Program-made: the position numbers and the translations under genes
The notes under the pieces: generated by a model
What the model was told of the DNA's origin: nothing
The model's input: the letters and a program-made list of their open reading frames with translations, nothing else
Databases searched by the model: none
Assembly (NCBI GenBank): GCA_947483545.1
Contig: CANKNP010000117.1
Span: 1 to 13,416, forward strand
Direction of reading: 5' to 3'
Origin: Deltaproteobacteria bacterium
GTDB taxonomy: Bacteria; Myxococcota; UBA796; SXON01
DNA length: 13,416 bases
Shown: piece by piece, positions 1 through 6,589 of the stretch
Layout: every line of letters starts with the position of its first letter
Position numbering within the stretch: position 1 is the stretch's first letter

Positions 1-99
1 GAGCAGCTCGGGCGCGAGGTGCTTGACGTAGTTTCGCGCGAACTCGAGTTCCGCCGGGAGCGGCGGATGGAGGATTCCGATGAGTCAATCTGGTGGTAA
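1..99 (+). CDS. C-terminal end of a small unidentified protein upstream of the CIS tube gene (partial)
   Basis: Frame 1 is open from the left edge to a TAA at 97-99, while the other two plus frames close within the first 31 bases. The visible 32 residues are charged and helix-prone, containing REVLDVVSRELEFRRERR and ending in SIWW. Third positions are mostly G or C, as in the genes that follow. The ORF overlaps the start of the CIS tube gene by 20 bp, which suggests translational coupling within one operon. In Afp/PVC-type clusters a short gene (Afp6 or DUF5908-like) often sits just before the Afp7-type gene, and a charged helical tail would fit that. This is synteny-based inference only, because the N-terminus is outside the window. 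Confidence 0.5.
   Translation, partial: EQLGREVLDVVSRELEFRRERRMEDSDESIWW
69..73 (+). promoter_or_regulatory. Shine-Dalgarno site of the CIS tube gene
   Basis: A GGAGG lies 6 nt before the ATG at 80, inside the coding end of the upstream ORF. It fixes the start of the CIS tube gene. Confidence 0.7.
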
Positions 100-727
100 G
101 GCAACCCTGACCGGCGAAGACGGCCTGACGTTCGAGGTCCAGTTCAACCCCAAGGAGTTCAGTGTCTCCAAGGGTTTGACCTGGGAGGAGTCGAAGGAGC
201 AGGGCCAGGACAAGAACTCGGTGCAGTTCCAAAAGGGCGCGCCGATGACGGCGTCCTTCGACCTGTACTTCGACACGACCGGGAACGGCGGGAACGTGCA
301 GAGCGAGTGGGTCAACCCGCTGCTCGCGCTGACCAAGGCCGACATCCAGCCGTCCACGGGCGAGGCCAAGGAGCTGTCCAAAAAGCGGCCTCGTTGGTAC
401 ACGTTCACGTGGGGTACGTTCACCATGGACTGCGTGATCGAGCAGATCTCGGTGACTTACCTCATGTTCGCCTCCGATGGCACGGCTGTGCGCGCCCGCG
501 CTCAGGTCAAGCTCAAGGAGTGGAAGCAGCCGGACTTCTCGGGTACCCAAGGGAGCTTCCGCTGGGATACCGACAAGGTCTCGCTCATCGAGGTGTCCGG
601 CAGCCCGTCCATCAACCAGGTGGCGGCGGACAACAACATGGATTGGCGGGACCTCGCCGATGCCAACCCCGACGCCGGGGATCTCATGTCGATGGAGCCG
701 GGCACCACGCTCGTCCGTCAGGCCTAA
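80..727 (+). CDS. Contractile injection system tube/baseplate protein with C-terminal LysM (Afp7/Pvc7-like)
   Basis: This 215-aa protein has the hallmarks of the CIS tube-protein family. They are an N-terminal FNPKEFSVSKGLTW segment (residues 22-35), a central RPRWYTFTWG strand (103-112), and a VTYLMFASDGTAVRARAQVKLKEW segment around 125-148. The last 50 residues look like a LysM fold, with SINQVAADNNMDWRDLADAN followed by MEPGTTLVR. In Afp, PVC and related extracellular or cytoplasmic CIS, this protein sits between the inner tube and the hub, and its LysM domain is thought to hold the baseplate together. Length is normal and the start has a strong GGAGG. The gpD-type hub gene follows after 27 bp, the standard Afp7-Afp8 order. 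It should act in the cytoplasm during particle assembly. Confidence 0.88.
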   Translation: MSQSGGKATLTGEDGLTFEVQFNPKEFSVSKGLTWEESKEQGQDKNSVQFQKGAPMTASFDLYFDTTGNGGNVQSEWVNPLLALTKADIQPSTGEAKELSKKRPRWYTFTWGTFTMDCVIEQISVTYLMFASDGTAVRARAQVKLKEWKQPDFSGTQGSFRWDTDKVSLIEVSGSPSINQVAADNNMDWRDLADANPDAGDLMSMEPGTTLVRQA

Positions 728-754
728 CCAAGCACCGCTCGTCCGGAGACGACC

Positions 755-1786
755 ATGTCCAGCGTTCGAAGCGCCACAAGCTACGAGGTCAAGATTGGCG
801 ACACCACGTTCATCCAGTCCGAGTCGGACGGGTTGGAGTCGTTGGTGTTGGAGGACCACGTCGACATGGTCGAGGCCCTCACTGTCCGCATTGGCGGCCA
901 GGAGCAGGCCGAGGAGTGGAATTTTGAGATCGGCATGCCTGTCGAGGCCAAGCTCGGCGCAGGTGCCGTGCTGCTGTTCAAGGGCGAGGTCACGTCGCTC
1001 GAGCCCAGTTGGTCTGTCGAAGGCTTGATGACCATCACCATCCGAGCCTACGACCATACACATCGGCTGGCCCGCGGTCGGAAGACCCGCTGGTTCAACG
1101 ACAAGACCGACACCGAGATCGCGCAGACCGTGGGCTCCGAGTGCCAGCTGAGCGTGGACGCCGACCCCTCTGGGGAGGCCCGCGCGTACGAGCTTCAACG
1201 CAACGAGTCCAACCTCACCTTCCTCAAGCGGCTCGCCGCGCGGAACAACTTTCGCCTCGCGGTGGACGAGGGAAAGCTCATCTTCAAGAAGGCCGACACG
1301 TCGTCCACCCCGACGACGATCACGATGGGCTCGAACCTGCGCTCCTTGCGTATGTCCTTCAACTCCGTCGAGCAGGCCACCAAGGTCATCGCGCGCGGTT
1401 GGGACGTGCGGGAGAAGAAGGAGATCGTCGGCATCGCGACCACCGGCGATGTCGAGAGCATCGGCGGCGGCAGCATCGGCGCCGATCACTCCGAGAAGAA
1501 GTTCGGCGAGTCGATCGCCTACATCACCGACGTGCCCATCACCTCGCAGAGCCAGGCGGATGCGCTCGCGAAGGCCGAGATGAACCGCCTCGCTCGGCAG
1601 TACGGCAAGGGCTCCTGCACCGTTGACGGCAATGACGCGCTGCGCGCCGGCGCCGTTGTGGAATTCGCGGGCTTGAACCAGCCGCACAACGGCAAGTATT
1701 ACATCATTGCGACCCGCCACATCATCAACTCGACCGGCGGCTACCTGACCGAGCTCACGTTCTGCTCGAACACCTCCGGGACGTAG
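755..1786 (+). CDS. Phage late-control gpD / gp27-like hub protein of the CIS (Afp8/VgrG-related)
   Basis: This 343-aa protein resembles phage gpD and the gp27-like part of VgrG. Visible family features include an early beta-rich domain with LEDHVDMVEALTVRIG (about 32-47), the segment RAYDHTHRLARGRKTRWF (97-114) followed by KTDTEIAQ, and YELQRNESNLTFLKRLAARNNF (145-166). The last part (TVDGNDALRAGAVVEFAGL, then NGKYYIIATRHIINSTGGYLTEL) is the usual gpD C-terminus. The protein should form the trimeric hub joining tube and spike. A GGAGA 5 nt before the ATG supports the start. It is shorter than Afp8/VgrG proteins, and I see no room for a full gp5-like OB fold plus needle, so the spike may be encoded separately. 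It shares an operon with the tube gene. Confidence 0.88.
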   Translation: MSSVRSATSYEVKIGDTTFIQSESDGLESLVLEDHVDMVEALTVRIGGQEQAEEWNFEIGMPVEAKLGAGAVLLFKGEVTSLEPSWSVEGLMTITIRAYDHTHRLARGRKTRWFNDKTDTEIAQTVGSECQLSVDADPSGEARAYELQRNESNLTFLKRLAARNNFRLAVDEGKLIFKKADTSSTPTTITMGSNLRSLRMSFNSVEQATKVIARGWDVREKKEIVGIATTGDVESIGGGSIGADHSEKKFGESIAYITDVPITSQSQADALAKAEMNRLARQYGKGSCTVDGNDALRAGAVVEFAGLNQPHNGKYYIIATRHIINSTGGYLTELTFCSNTSGT

Positions 1787-1793
1787 CGGCGCG

Positions 1794-2003
1794 GTGGAGC
1801 TTGCGGTCCACGGGGACGTTCCCGAAGCCCGAGTTGTTGAACTGCGCGCGTATGTCCGGGATCATTCCACCACCGGGCGCTTGACCGCGGCGGCGTTTGC
1901 CCAGGGCCTCGACATCGCTGACATCCACGCCATGGACGAGTATTCGCTGGACCTCGTGGTCCCGCTCCCCGACGGCCTCGTGCTGGTTTACGGCACAACA
2001 TGA
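1794..2003 (+). CDS. Small protein of unknown function at the 3' end of the CIS operon
   Basis: A 69-aa ORF starts with GTG 7 bp after the hub gene, with no strong ribosome-binding site, so coupled translation is likely. It opens with the short strand-like segment ELAVHGDVPEARVVELRAY and has a helical middle. It ends MDEYSLDLVVPLPDGLVLVYGTT, which reads as two beta strands separated by a turn. Third positions are rich in G and C, as expected for a real gene. I do not recognise the family. The position, tight spacing and shared orientation point to a CIS accessory or baseplate component, but nothing in the sequence identifies it as a PAAR tip or gp25 homologue. The same frame stays open for another 64 codons after the TGA (see next entry). 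Confidence 0.6.
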   Translation: MELAVHGDVPEARVVELRAYVRDHSTTGRLTAAAFAQGLDIADIHAMDEYSLDLVVPLPDGLVLVYGTT

Positions 2004-2012
2004 AACGCCGTC

Positions 2013-2195
2013 GTGATGGCGGTCGCCGTCTGGTCAACGCCTCCCACCCCCGACGATCTGCTCGCTAAGCGCATCGCCGCCGGATGGAGACCCACGCCCT
2101 CCTACCTGCACGAGGGGCTCAAGGTCCTCGGCCACGCAGCGACCCTGTCCCCAGATTTTTGGACCGGCTCAGGCTGCTCGCTTCCCAAAATTTAG
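2013..2195 (+). CDS. Short ORF in frame with the preceding gene; separate small gene or read-through/remnant
   Basis: Sixty codons run from GTG 2013 (or ATG 2016) to the TAG at 2193-2195. The frame is that of the 69-aa gene, separated from it by one TGA and three codons. For the first roughly 45 codons nearly all third positions are G or C, and the peptide looks natural (PPTPDDLLAKRIAAGWRPTPSYLHEGL). The last 12-15 codons lose this bias. No ribosome-binding site is visible. Its stop lies at the base of the terminator-like hairpin, as expected for the last gene of an operon. It may be a real small gene, the 3' half of a longer gene cut by a nonsense mutation, or a decaying remnant. The product is not recognised. 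Confidence 0.4.
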   Translation: MMAVAVWSTPPTPDDLLAKRIAAGWRPTPSYLHEGLKVLGHAATLSPDFWTGSGCSLPKI

Positions 2196-2223
2196 CAGAA
2201 ACGCGGGGCGCGTTTTTGCTAGA
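2191..2223. terminator. Long hairpin between the converging CIS operon and the minus-strand exported-protein gene
   Basis: The arms 2191-2205 and 2209-2223 pair almost completely around a GGG loop. The core is AAACGCG/CGCGTTT, extended outward by GCAG/TTTGC and TAG-side pairs, with G-T wobbles. The plus strand has a run of five T in the right arm and the minus strand a T-rich stretch on the other side, so it could stop transcription from both directions. It lies between the CIS genes and the stop of the minus-strand gene at 2300. The T tract lies within the stem rather than after it, which is not the classical layout. Confidence 0.6.
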
Positions 2224-2265
2224 TCGGGGACGGGGGACCATTCCGCCCGGTTCTCCCGGGGCTGG

Positions 2266-2298
2266 GGTCGCTCCCGCTACTTTTCAGATCGGCGCCCG
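2266..2298. repeat. Copy 1 of a 33-bp intergenic repeat
   Basis: This block matches 6522-6554 at 29 of 33 positions without gaps. The shared segments are GGTCGCTCCCGCTAC and AGAYCGGCGCCCG, separated by a few variable bases, and a CGGGGC just upstream is also shared. It ends right at the stop codon of the minus-strand gene, in non-coding sequence. Confidence 0.65.
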
Positions 2299-2299
2299 G

Positions 2300-3181
2300 C
2301 TACTCGTCTGGGTCTTCGAACATCAACGTCGGCGCGGGCGCGTTCAACGCCGCATTGATCAGCGCCGTAAGTGTCTGGTCGGGGGAACCGGCCCGCACCA
2401 CGTCGATCGCGTCCTGCAGTGCATCGAGCGCTATCCCCAACCTTAGTGCACGGTAGAGCGCCTCCACATCCGCGGTCCACTCGGCGTCGTCGGCGGGCAG
2501 CGGCCGGCCAAGGTGCCGGTACACGTCTGCGGACAACACCCAGGCGGACAGCGGCGGGGAGGTCGCCGCCGCTGCCCGAAGCGGCGCCGCGCGGGCTTCG
2601 ACGCCGCGCTCCTCCCGCTCCTGCGCGTGGCGGCGGTTGAAGGTGCAGAGCGCCTCGCTCCACGCGGCGTCCCCACCCTCCACGAGAGGGACCATTCCAC
2701 CAAAGGTCCCCGCCGTGCGCCAACCTCCACTCGCCGCGGCCATGGCGAACGCGACTTCCGCGTCATTGAAGGCCCGCCACCGAGCCATCTCCTCAGCGCT
2801 GGGCGGGTAGCCATCCAACAGAGCGTTCAACTGGGGGCGCGTCAACTCGGCCCCCGCTGCATCGCAGAACCTACCGGCTGGGCCCATATCCACATACCGC
2901 GGGTAGCCGAAGGGGAGCACTGTGGTCGGGCCGCCCGTCTGTGCGAGGAGCGCCGACCACTCCGCAGTCGATAGCGGGGTCGAGCAGGGAGGAGGGGGGA
3001 GATCGTCCCGAAGACACACCGCTTTGGCCGGGTCCGCCGGCGGCTCAAAACACCGGCCGGTGTTCAGGTCGCGCATGCAGGGCGTGTCACCGGGTGGCTC
3101 CGCCGTGGCTTGCAGGGGCAGCGCGATGAGCAAACAAAGGGCGCACGTGCGGGAAAAAATGGGCACATTGCCAGGGAACAT
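2300..3181 (-). CDS. Exported six-cysteine protein of unknown function
   Basis: This 293-aa protein begins with a signal peptide: a short start, R11, a hydrophobic core CALCLLIALPL and a likely cut after QATA near residue 27. There is no convincing lipobox, so a periplasmic or secreted product is likely. The mature part has six cysteines (about 35, 44, 56, 66, 106 and 179), enough for three disulfides, in a Pro-rich N-terminal segment followed by helical sequence. Codon bias matches a real gene. I recognise no enzymatic motif or known domain. It is convergent with the CIS operon and divergent from the kinase, with 69 bp between start codons. A TAGAAT six bases before the ATG, and no ribosome-binding site, could mean a leaderless transcript. 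A CIS link is only positional. Confidence 0.75.
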   Translation of the reverse strand: MFPGNVPIFSRTCALCLLIALPLQATAEPPGDTPCMRDLNTGRCFEPPADPAKAVCLRDDLPPPPCSTPLSTAEWSALLAQTGGPTTVLPFGYPRYVDMGPAGRFCDAAGAELTRPQLNALLDGYPPSAEEMARWRAFNDAEVAFAMAAASGGWRTAGTFGGMVPLVEGGDAAWSEALCTFNRRHAQEREERGVEARAAPLRAAAATSPPLSAWVLSADVYRHLGRPLPADDAEWTADVEALYRALRLGIALDALQDAIDVVRAGSPDQTLTALINAALNAPAPTLMFEDPDE

Positions 3182-3250
3182 TTCAGCATTCTACCACGGG
3201 ACCGGCCCCCCTCCGAGAGACGTAGTACTCTGCCGCTTCGGAGCAACCCT
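3182..3250. promoter_or_regulatory. Divergent promoter region between the exported protein and the kinase
   Basis: Only 69 bp separate the two start codons. On the minus strand TAGAAT (3193 to 3188) lies 6 nt before the ATG, where a -10 element would place the transcription start at or next to the ATG. On the plus strand TACTCT at 3226-3231 (overlapping TAGTAC at 3223-3228) is a possible -10 for the kinase. I see no good -35 on either strand. The assignment is by eye. Confidence 0.4.
3240..3243 (+). promoter_or_regulatory. Shine-Dalgarno site fixing the kinase start at GTG 3251
   Basis: GGAG is followed by 7 nt and then GTG 3251. The frame is open upstream to 3110, but that extension would overlap the minus-strand gene and the divergent promoter, so the GTG is preferred. 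Confidence 0.6.
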
Positions 3251-6200
3251 GTGGCGGACCCGCGCACCTGGCTCGACCTCTTCGCGTCTCAGCATTCGCT
3301 GGGCGACGCCGCGCGGGAGGATCTTTCCCGGCTGCTCGATGAGCCCACCCAGAGCCAGCCCCCGTTCGAAGACCTCGGGCAGATCGGGATCGGCGGCTGG
3401 GGAGAGGTCCGCCGTGTACGGGATTCCAAACTTGACAGGACGATCGCCAAGAAGGCGTTGAGGCCCGAGATCGCGGCGAACGCCAGCGCCGTCGCTCGGT
3501 TCTTGGACGAAGCGCGCGTCACCGCGTTCCTGGACCACCCCGGGGTCGTGCCCGTCCACGAGCTGGGGCGAACGCCCGACGGCGCCTGGTATTTTACGAT
3601 GAAGGAGGTTCGCGGCCAGACGTTGTCTGCGGTCCTGCAAGCGCGGGAGGACGGCGACATGGAGTGGCCGCTCATCCGGACGATCGAAGCGTTTCGACGT
3701 GCCTGTGAGGCCGTCGCGTACGCGCACGTGCGGGGGGTAGTCCACCGCGACTTGAAGCCTGGAAACATCATGTTGGGCGAATTCGGCGAGGCGTTCGTGC
3801 TCGATTGGGGGCTCGCGCGCAGGAGGGGGGTGGCCGCGCCCGTTGACGCTGGCGTGAGCTTGCCGCCCGCGCCCAACGTGACCGGGGGCCGTACGCTGGC
3901 TGGCTCGCTGCTCGGCACTCCGCAGTACATGAGCCCCGAGCACGCCTCGGGGATGCCCGAACGGGTTGATGCCCGCTCGGATGTCTTCGCGCTGGGCTGC
4001 ATCCTGTTCGAGATCCTCGCGCGGAAGCCGGCGCTGACTGGCGAGACGTTGAGCGAGCTGCTCTCGAACGCGGCGAACGCCAAGGTCGGTCGCATCGACG
4101 CGGAGGACGCGCCGCCCGAGCTGGCGTCCATCGCGTTGCGCGCGCTTTCGCGGGATCCGGACGCCCGCTATGCCACAGCGGAGGAGATGGCCGACGACCT
4201 GGGGGCCTGGCTCGGGGGCGCGCCGGTACGCGCCCACAGGTACTCGCTGAGGGCCGCCGTCGGACGGTTCGTACGGAGGAACCGAGCCGCGGTGGGGGTC
4301 GGCGCCGTCGCCGCCCTCTTGCTCGCGCTCGCGGGCGCGGCGGCGTTCGATCGGCTCGCCGAGGAGCGAGACCGGGCGGTTCAAGCCGAGCGGGGCGCAG
4401 AGCAGGCGCTGGCTGCGTCCCTCGGTCAGCGGGCGACCACCGCGCTCGCCGCGCGTCTGCGGCCGGACGCGGACCTGCTCGCCGCCGCCGCGTTGGAGTT
4501 GGCGCCCGAGCCCTCAGCGCGGGGGGTGCTTGTCGCGCTTGGGGGGATGCCCCACCCCGCCTTGGAGTGGGATTCGGTCGGCCTGCCGGGCACGGCGGCG
4601 ATGGCCCTCTCCGAAGACGGCTCCCGCGCGTACGTGATGAGCCCTCGGGGCCTGGTCTGGGTGGTGAAGCGAGAAGTGGGGGCGCTCCCTGGACAGATCG
4701 GGGCGATGAGCGGGGTCTGGACCGGGTTGGAGGTGACGCCCGAGGGTTTGTTGATGGGGGGCGGAGACACGGCCGCGATGCGGATCGTTGATCCCGACAG
4801 CTTTGCGACACGCCGAACGTTCGGCGAGCGCGGCCAGAACGTTCGGACGGCGCACCTCATCGACGGGGGTGCTTCGATCATCAGCGTGGATGGGGATGAC
4901 GCTGTGCGGATTCGCTCGTTCGCTACGGGCGATGTCGAGCAGACCGTCGACTTGCGGCTCGGGGTCAACGAGGACGTGCGGGCGCCACAGATCCCCGACG
5001 TGGAGGCCACTCCGTCGCTGCTGTTCCTCGGCTCCACGCGGGGCGTCGTCCTCGCCTTTTCGCGCGCTTCGAAGCTGATCGTGGGCATTCTGCCCGGGGC
5101 GCCCGTGGGGACCGAGATCCTCCGAGCGTCTCCGGATGGTCGGTGGTTGGCGGCGGCGGGCGGCGCGCGGCGGGGGCTCGGGGTGTGGGAGGCCCCAGCC
5201 ACGGCTTCGCTCCCCGGCGCGGTAGGCGGAATCGAGGTCCCCGCGGGCCAGACCCGCGCATTGGCGTGGTCCGCGGACAGCAGCCTCTTGGCGCTGGCCC
5301 TGGAGGATGGTGTCGTCGAGATCCGCAAAGCGCCTCGTTGGGAGCGGGTCCTGAGCCTCCGCGCATCCAGCTTGCAGCTCGCCGATCTTGCCTTCCAAGG
5401 CGCCACGTTGACCACCGCGGACGTCTCGGGGCGGGTGCGGCGTTGGTCGCTGCCGCCCGGGGGGTTCTCCGTGGCACGGCCCCGTGCCTTCGAGGGGGCG
5501 CCACAGGTCCCGTCGCTCGCGGTGCTTCGGCTGGGCATGGACGTTGCAGGCATCGACCTTCGGCATTTGCCCTCGCAGCTTGGCGACCCGCTAGACGCGC
5601 GATGGGTGGGCCGAGGCACGGTCGCCATCACCCGGGGCACAGGGGGCGTCCGAGTGCTCTCGGATGCCGGGGAGTTGGTTCAGACGCTCGCCGGCGAGCC
5701 CGGCCCCACCCGCGCACTGGCCACGTCCAAGGAGCACATCGCCGCGGTCGGCGCCTTCGCGGGGGTCAGCGTCTGGCGCACGGCGACGGGGGAGCGCCTG
5801 CCGCAGCTCCTGCCGGGCGGGGATGTACGCCTCCTGGCGCTGGACTTCTCCGAAGACGGTCAACACCTCGCGGCCGCGAGCGCCGACGGGGCGGTCTACG
5901 TGTTCGGGCTGAAAGGCGGCGCGCCGAAGATCCTGGAGGCGCCAGGCAGCGACGCGATCTCGATCGCCTTCGGTCCGTCTGGCGAGCTTGCGGTCGGGAC
6001 GCGCCAGGGCACAACCGAGCGCTGGGATGTGCGCGAGGGGCGGCGCATCTCCGCTACGGAAGGCGCGGGCGGCAAGGTCACGGCGGTGACCTGGGATCCT
6101 GCGCACCTACTGGTGAGCGGCACCGCGGGGGGGCTCGTCCGCATTGAGGACGCCGACAGCGAGCTGGCCAGGTTTCCCGTGCCATTTTCGATCGATAGTG

Positions 6201-6349
6201 TTGTGCAGCAAGATGTGCTCGGCGCAGACGGAACGCTGCATCTGTGGTCGCTTGATGCCTTGGATGTTGGCGCGGCCGAGGCGAGGAAGGCCGCTGAGCA
6301 GTGGTCCGGCATGCGGCTCGACGGGAACCGGCTGGTGGAGGGGGGGTAG
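3251..6349 (+). CDS. Transmembrane Ser/Thr protein kinase with C-terminal WD40-like beta-propeller
   Basis: The 1032-aa product (from GTG 3251) is a Hanks-type kinase. Motifs in order are the Gly-rich loop IGIGGWGEV (45-53), IAKK with the catalytic Lys near 68, the helix-C Glu near 87, HRDLKPGN (165-172), DWG instead of DFG (185-187), GTPQYMSPEH (about 222-231) and DVFALGCILFE (about 244-254). A basic stretch RFVRRNR precedes one membrane helix at about 345-366. A short coiled segment (AEERDRAVQAERGAEQALA) follows, then about 550 residues of propeller-like repeats such as LALDFSEDGQHLAAASADGAV. This layout suits a cytoplasmic kinase with a sensing or scaffolding propeller across or at the membrane. 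DWG occurs in known active bacterial kinases. Its substrate is unknown; regulation of the nearby CIS, as PpkA does for type VI secretion, is speculation. Confidence 0.9.
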   Translation: MADPRTWLDLFASQHSLGDAAREDLSRLLDEPTQSQPPFEDLGQIGIGGWGEVRRVRDSKLDRTIAKKALRPEIAANASAVARFLDEARVTAFLDHPGVVPVHELGRTPDGAWYFTMKEVRGQTLSAVLQAREDGDMEWPLIRTIEAFRRACEAVAYAHVRGVVHRDLKPGNIMLGEFGEAFVLDWGLARRRGVAAPVDAGVSLPPAPNVTGGRTLAGSLLGTPQYMSPEHASGMPERVDARSDVFALGCILFEILARKPALTGETLSELLSNAANAKVGRIDAEDAPPELASIALRALSRDPDARYATAEEMADDLGAWLGGAPVRAHRYSLRAAVGRFVRRNRAAVGVGAVAALLLALAGAAAFDRLAEERDRAVQAERGAEQALAASLGQRATTALAARLRPDADLLAAAALELAPEPSARGVLVALGGMPHPALEWDSVGLPGTAAMALSEDGSRAYVMSPRGLVWVVKREVGALPGQIGAMSGVWTGLEVTPEGLLMGGGDTAAMRIVDPDSFATRRTFGERGQNVRTAHLIDGGASIISVDGDDAVRIRSFATGDVEQTVDLRLGVNEDVRAPQIPDVEATPSLLFLGSTRGVVLAFSRASKLIVGILPGAPVGTEILRASPDGRWLAAAGGARRGLGVWEAPATASLPGAVGGIEVPAGQTRALAWSADSSLLALALEDGVVEIRKAPRWERVLSLRASSLQLADLAFQGATLTTADVSGRVRRWSLPPGGFSVARPRAFEGAPQVPSLAVLRLGMDVAGIDLRHLPSQLGDPLDARWVGRGTVAITRGTGGVRVLSDAGELVQTLAGEPGPTRALATSKEHIAAVGAFAGVSVWRTATGERLPQLLPGGDVRLLALDFSEDGQHLAAASADGAVYVFGLKGGAPKILEAPGSDAISIAFGPSGELAVGTRQGTTERWDVREGRRISATEGAGGKVTAVTWDPAHLLVSGTAGGLVRIEDADSELARFPVPFSIDSVVQQDVLGADGTLHLWSLDALDVGAAEARKAAEQWSGMRLDGNRLVEGG

Positions 6350-6589
6350 GAGCCGGGAGGGCATACACCGTTAGCGGCGCCCGCGAGCAAGCGAGCGGAC
6401 CGCCGCGGCTGAACGCGGAGCGAGGAGCGGGACGCGAGCTGGCGAGCGTTCTTCGCGACGACCGCCGGCGGACGCGGATGTTGGAGGGGCCCCCGGCGCA
6501 GGTACTCCGGCGTCGGGGCGTGGTCGCTCCCGCTACATTGGAGACCGGCGCCCGCATTGGGATACACCTGGGTTGCCCTTGGAGCGCCG
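6350..6589. other. GC-rich intergenic region with GCGAGC-type short repeats
   Basis: These 240 bp between the kinase stop and the next start contain repeated GCGAGC/GAGCG words between about 6384 and 6450, a small hairpin CCGCG-loop-CGCGG around 6404, and the perfect palindrome CCGCCGGCGG near 6462. A copy of the 33-bp repeat follows at 6522-6554. I see no convincing gene, clear terminator or promoter. It resembles a degenerate intergenic repeat. Confidence 0.45.
6522..6554. repeat. Copy 2 of the 33-bp intergenic repeat
   Basis: It matches 2266-2298 at 29 of 33 positions, in the same orientation. It lies 35 bp before the TTG start of the exported Pro-rich protein, so here it is in a 5' leader or promoter position, whereas copy 1 sits at a gene's 3' end. 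Confidence 0.65.

Noticed and set aside
307..1028. Long plus-strand ORFs in other frames over the CIS tube and hub genes
   Set aside because: They are Arg/Gly/Pro-rich with no recognisable motif and lie fully across two well-identified proteins; typical of shadows in GC-rich DNA.
2000..2068. ATG overlapping the TGA of the 69-aa gene, giving a 22-residue Arg-rich peptide
   Set aside because: Although the ATGA junction looks like coupling, the peptide is very short and basic, and the neighbouring frame has much better codon bias.
2084..2446. Plus-strand ORF of 120 codons across the CIS 3' end, hairpin and minus gene
   Set aside because: It runs through the hairpin and the 33-bp repeat and into the antisense of the exported-protein gene, and its peptide has no natural features.
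3110..3250. Extension of the kinase N-terminus to an ATG at 3110
   Set aside because: The extra 47 codons overlap the start of the minus-strand exported-protein gene and the divergent promoter, and give an Arg-rich unconserved peptide. GGAG before GTG 3251 fits better.
4426..5640. Minus-strand ORFs of 350-404 codons opposite the kinase
   Set aside because: Compositionally biased (Arg, Pro, Ser) and without motifs, they lie antisense to an intact propeller domain.
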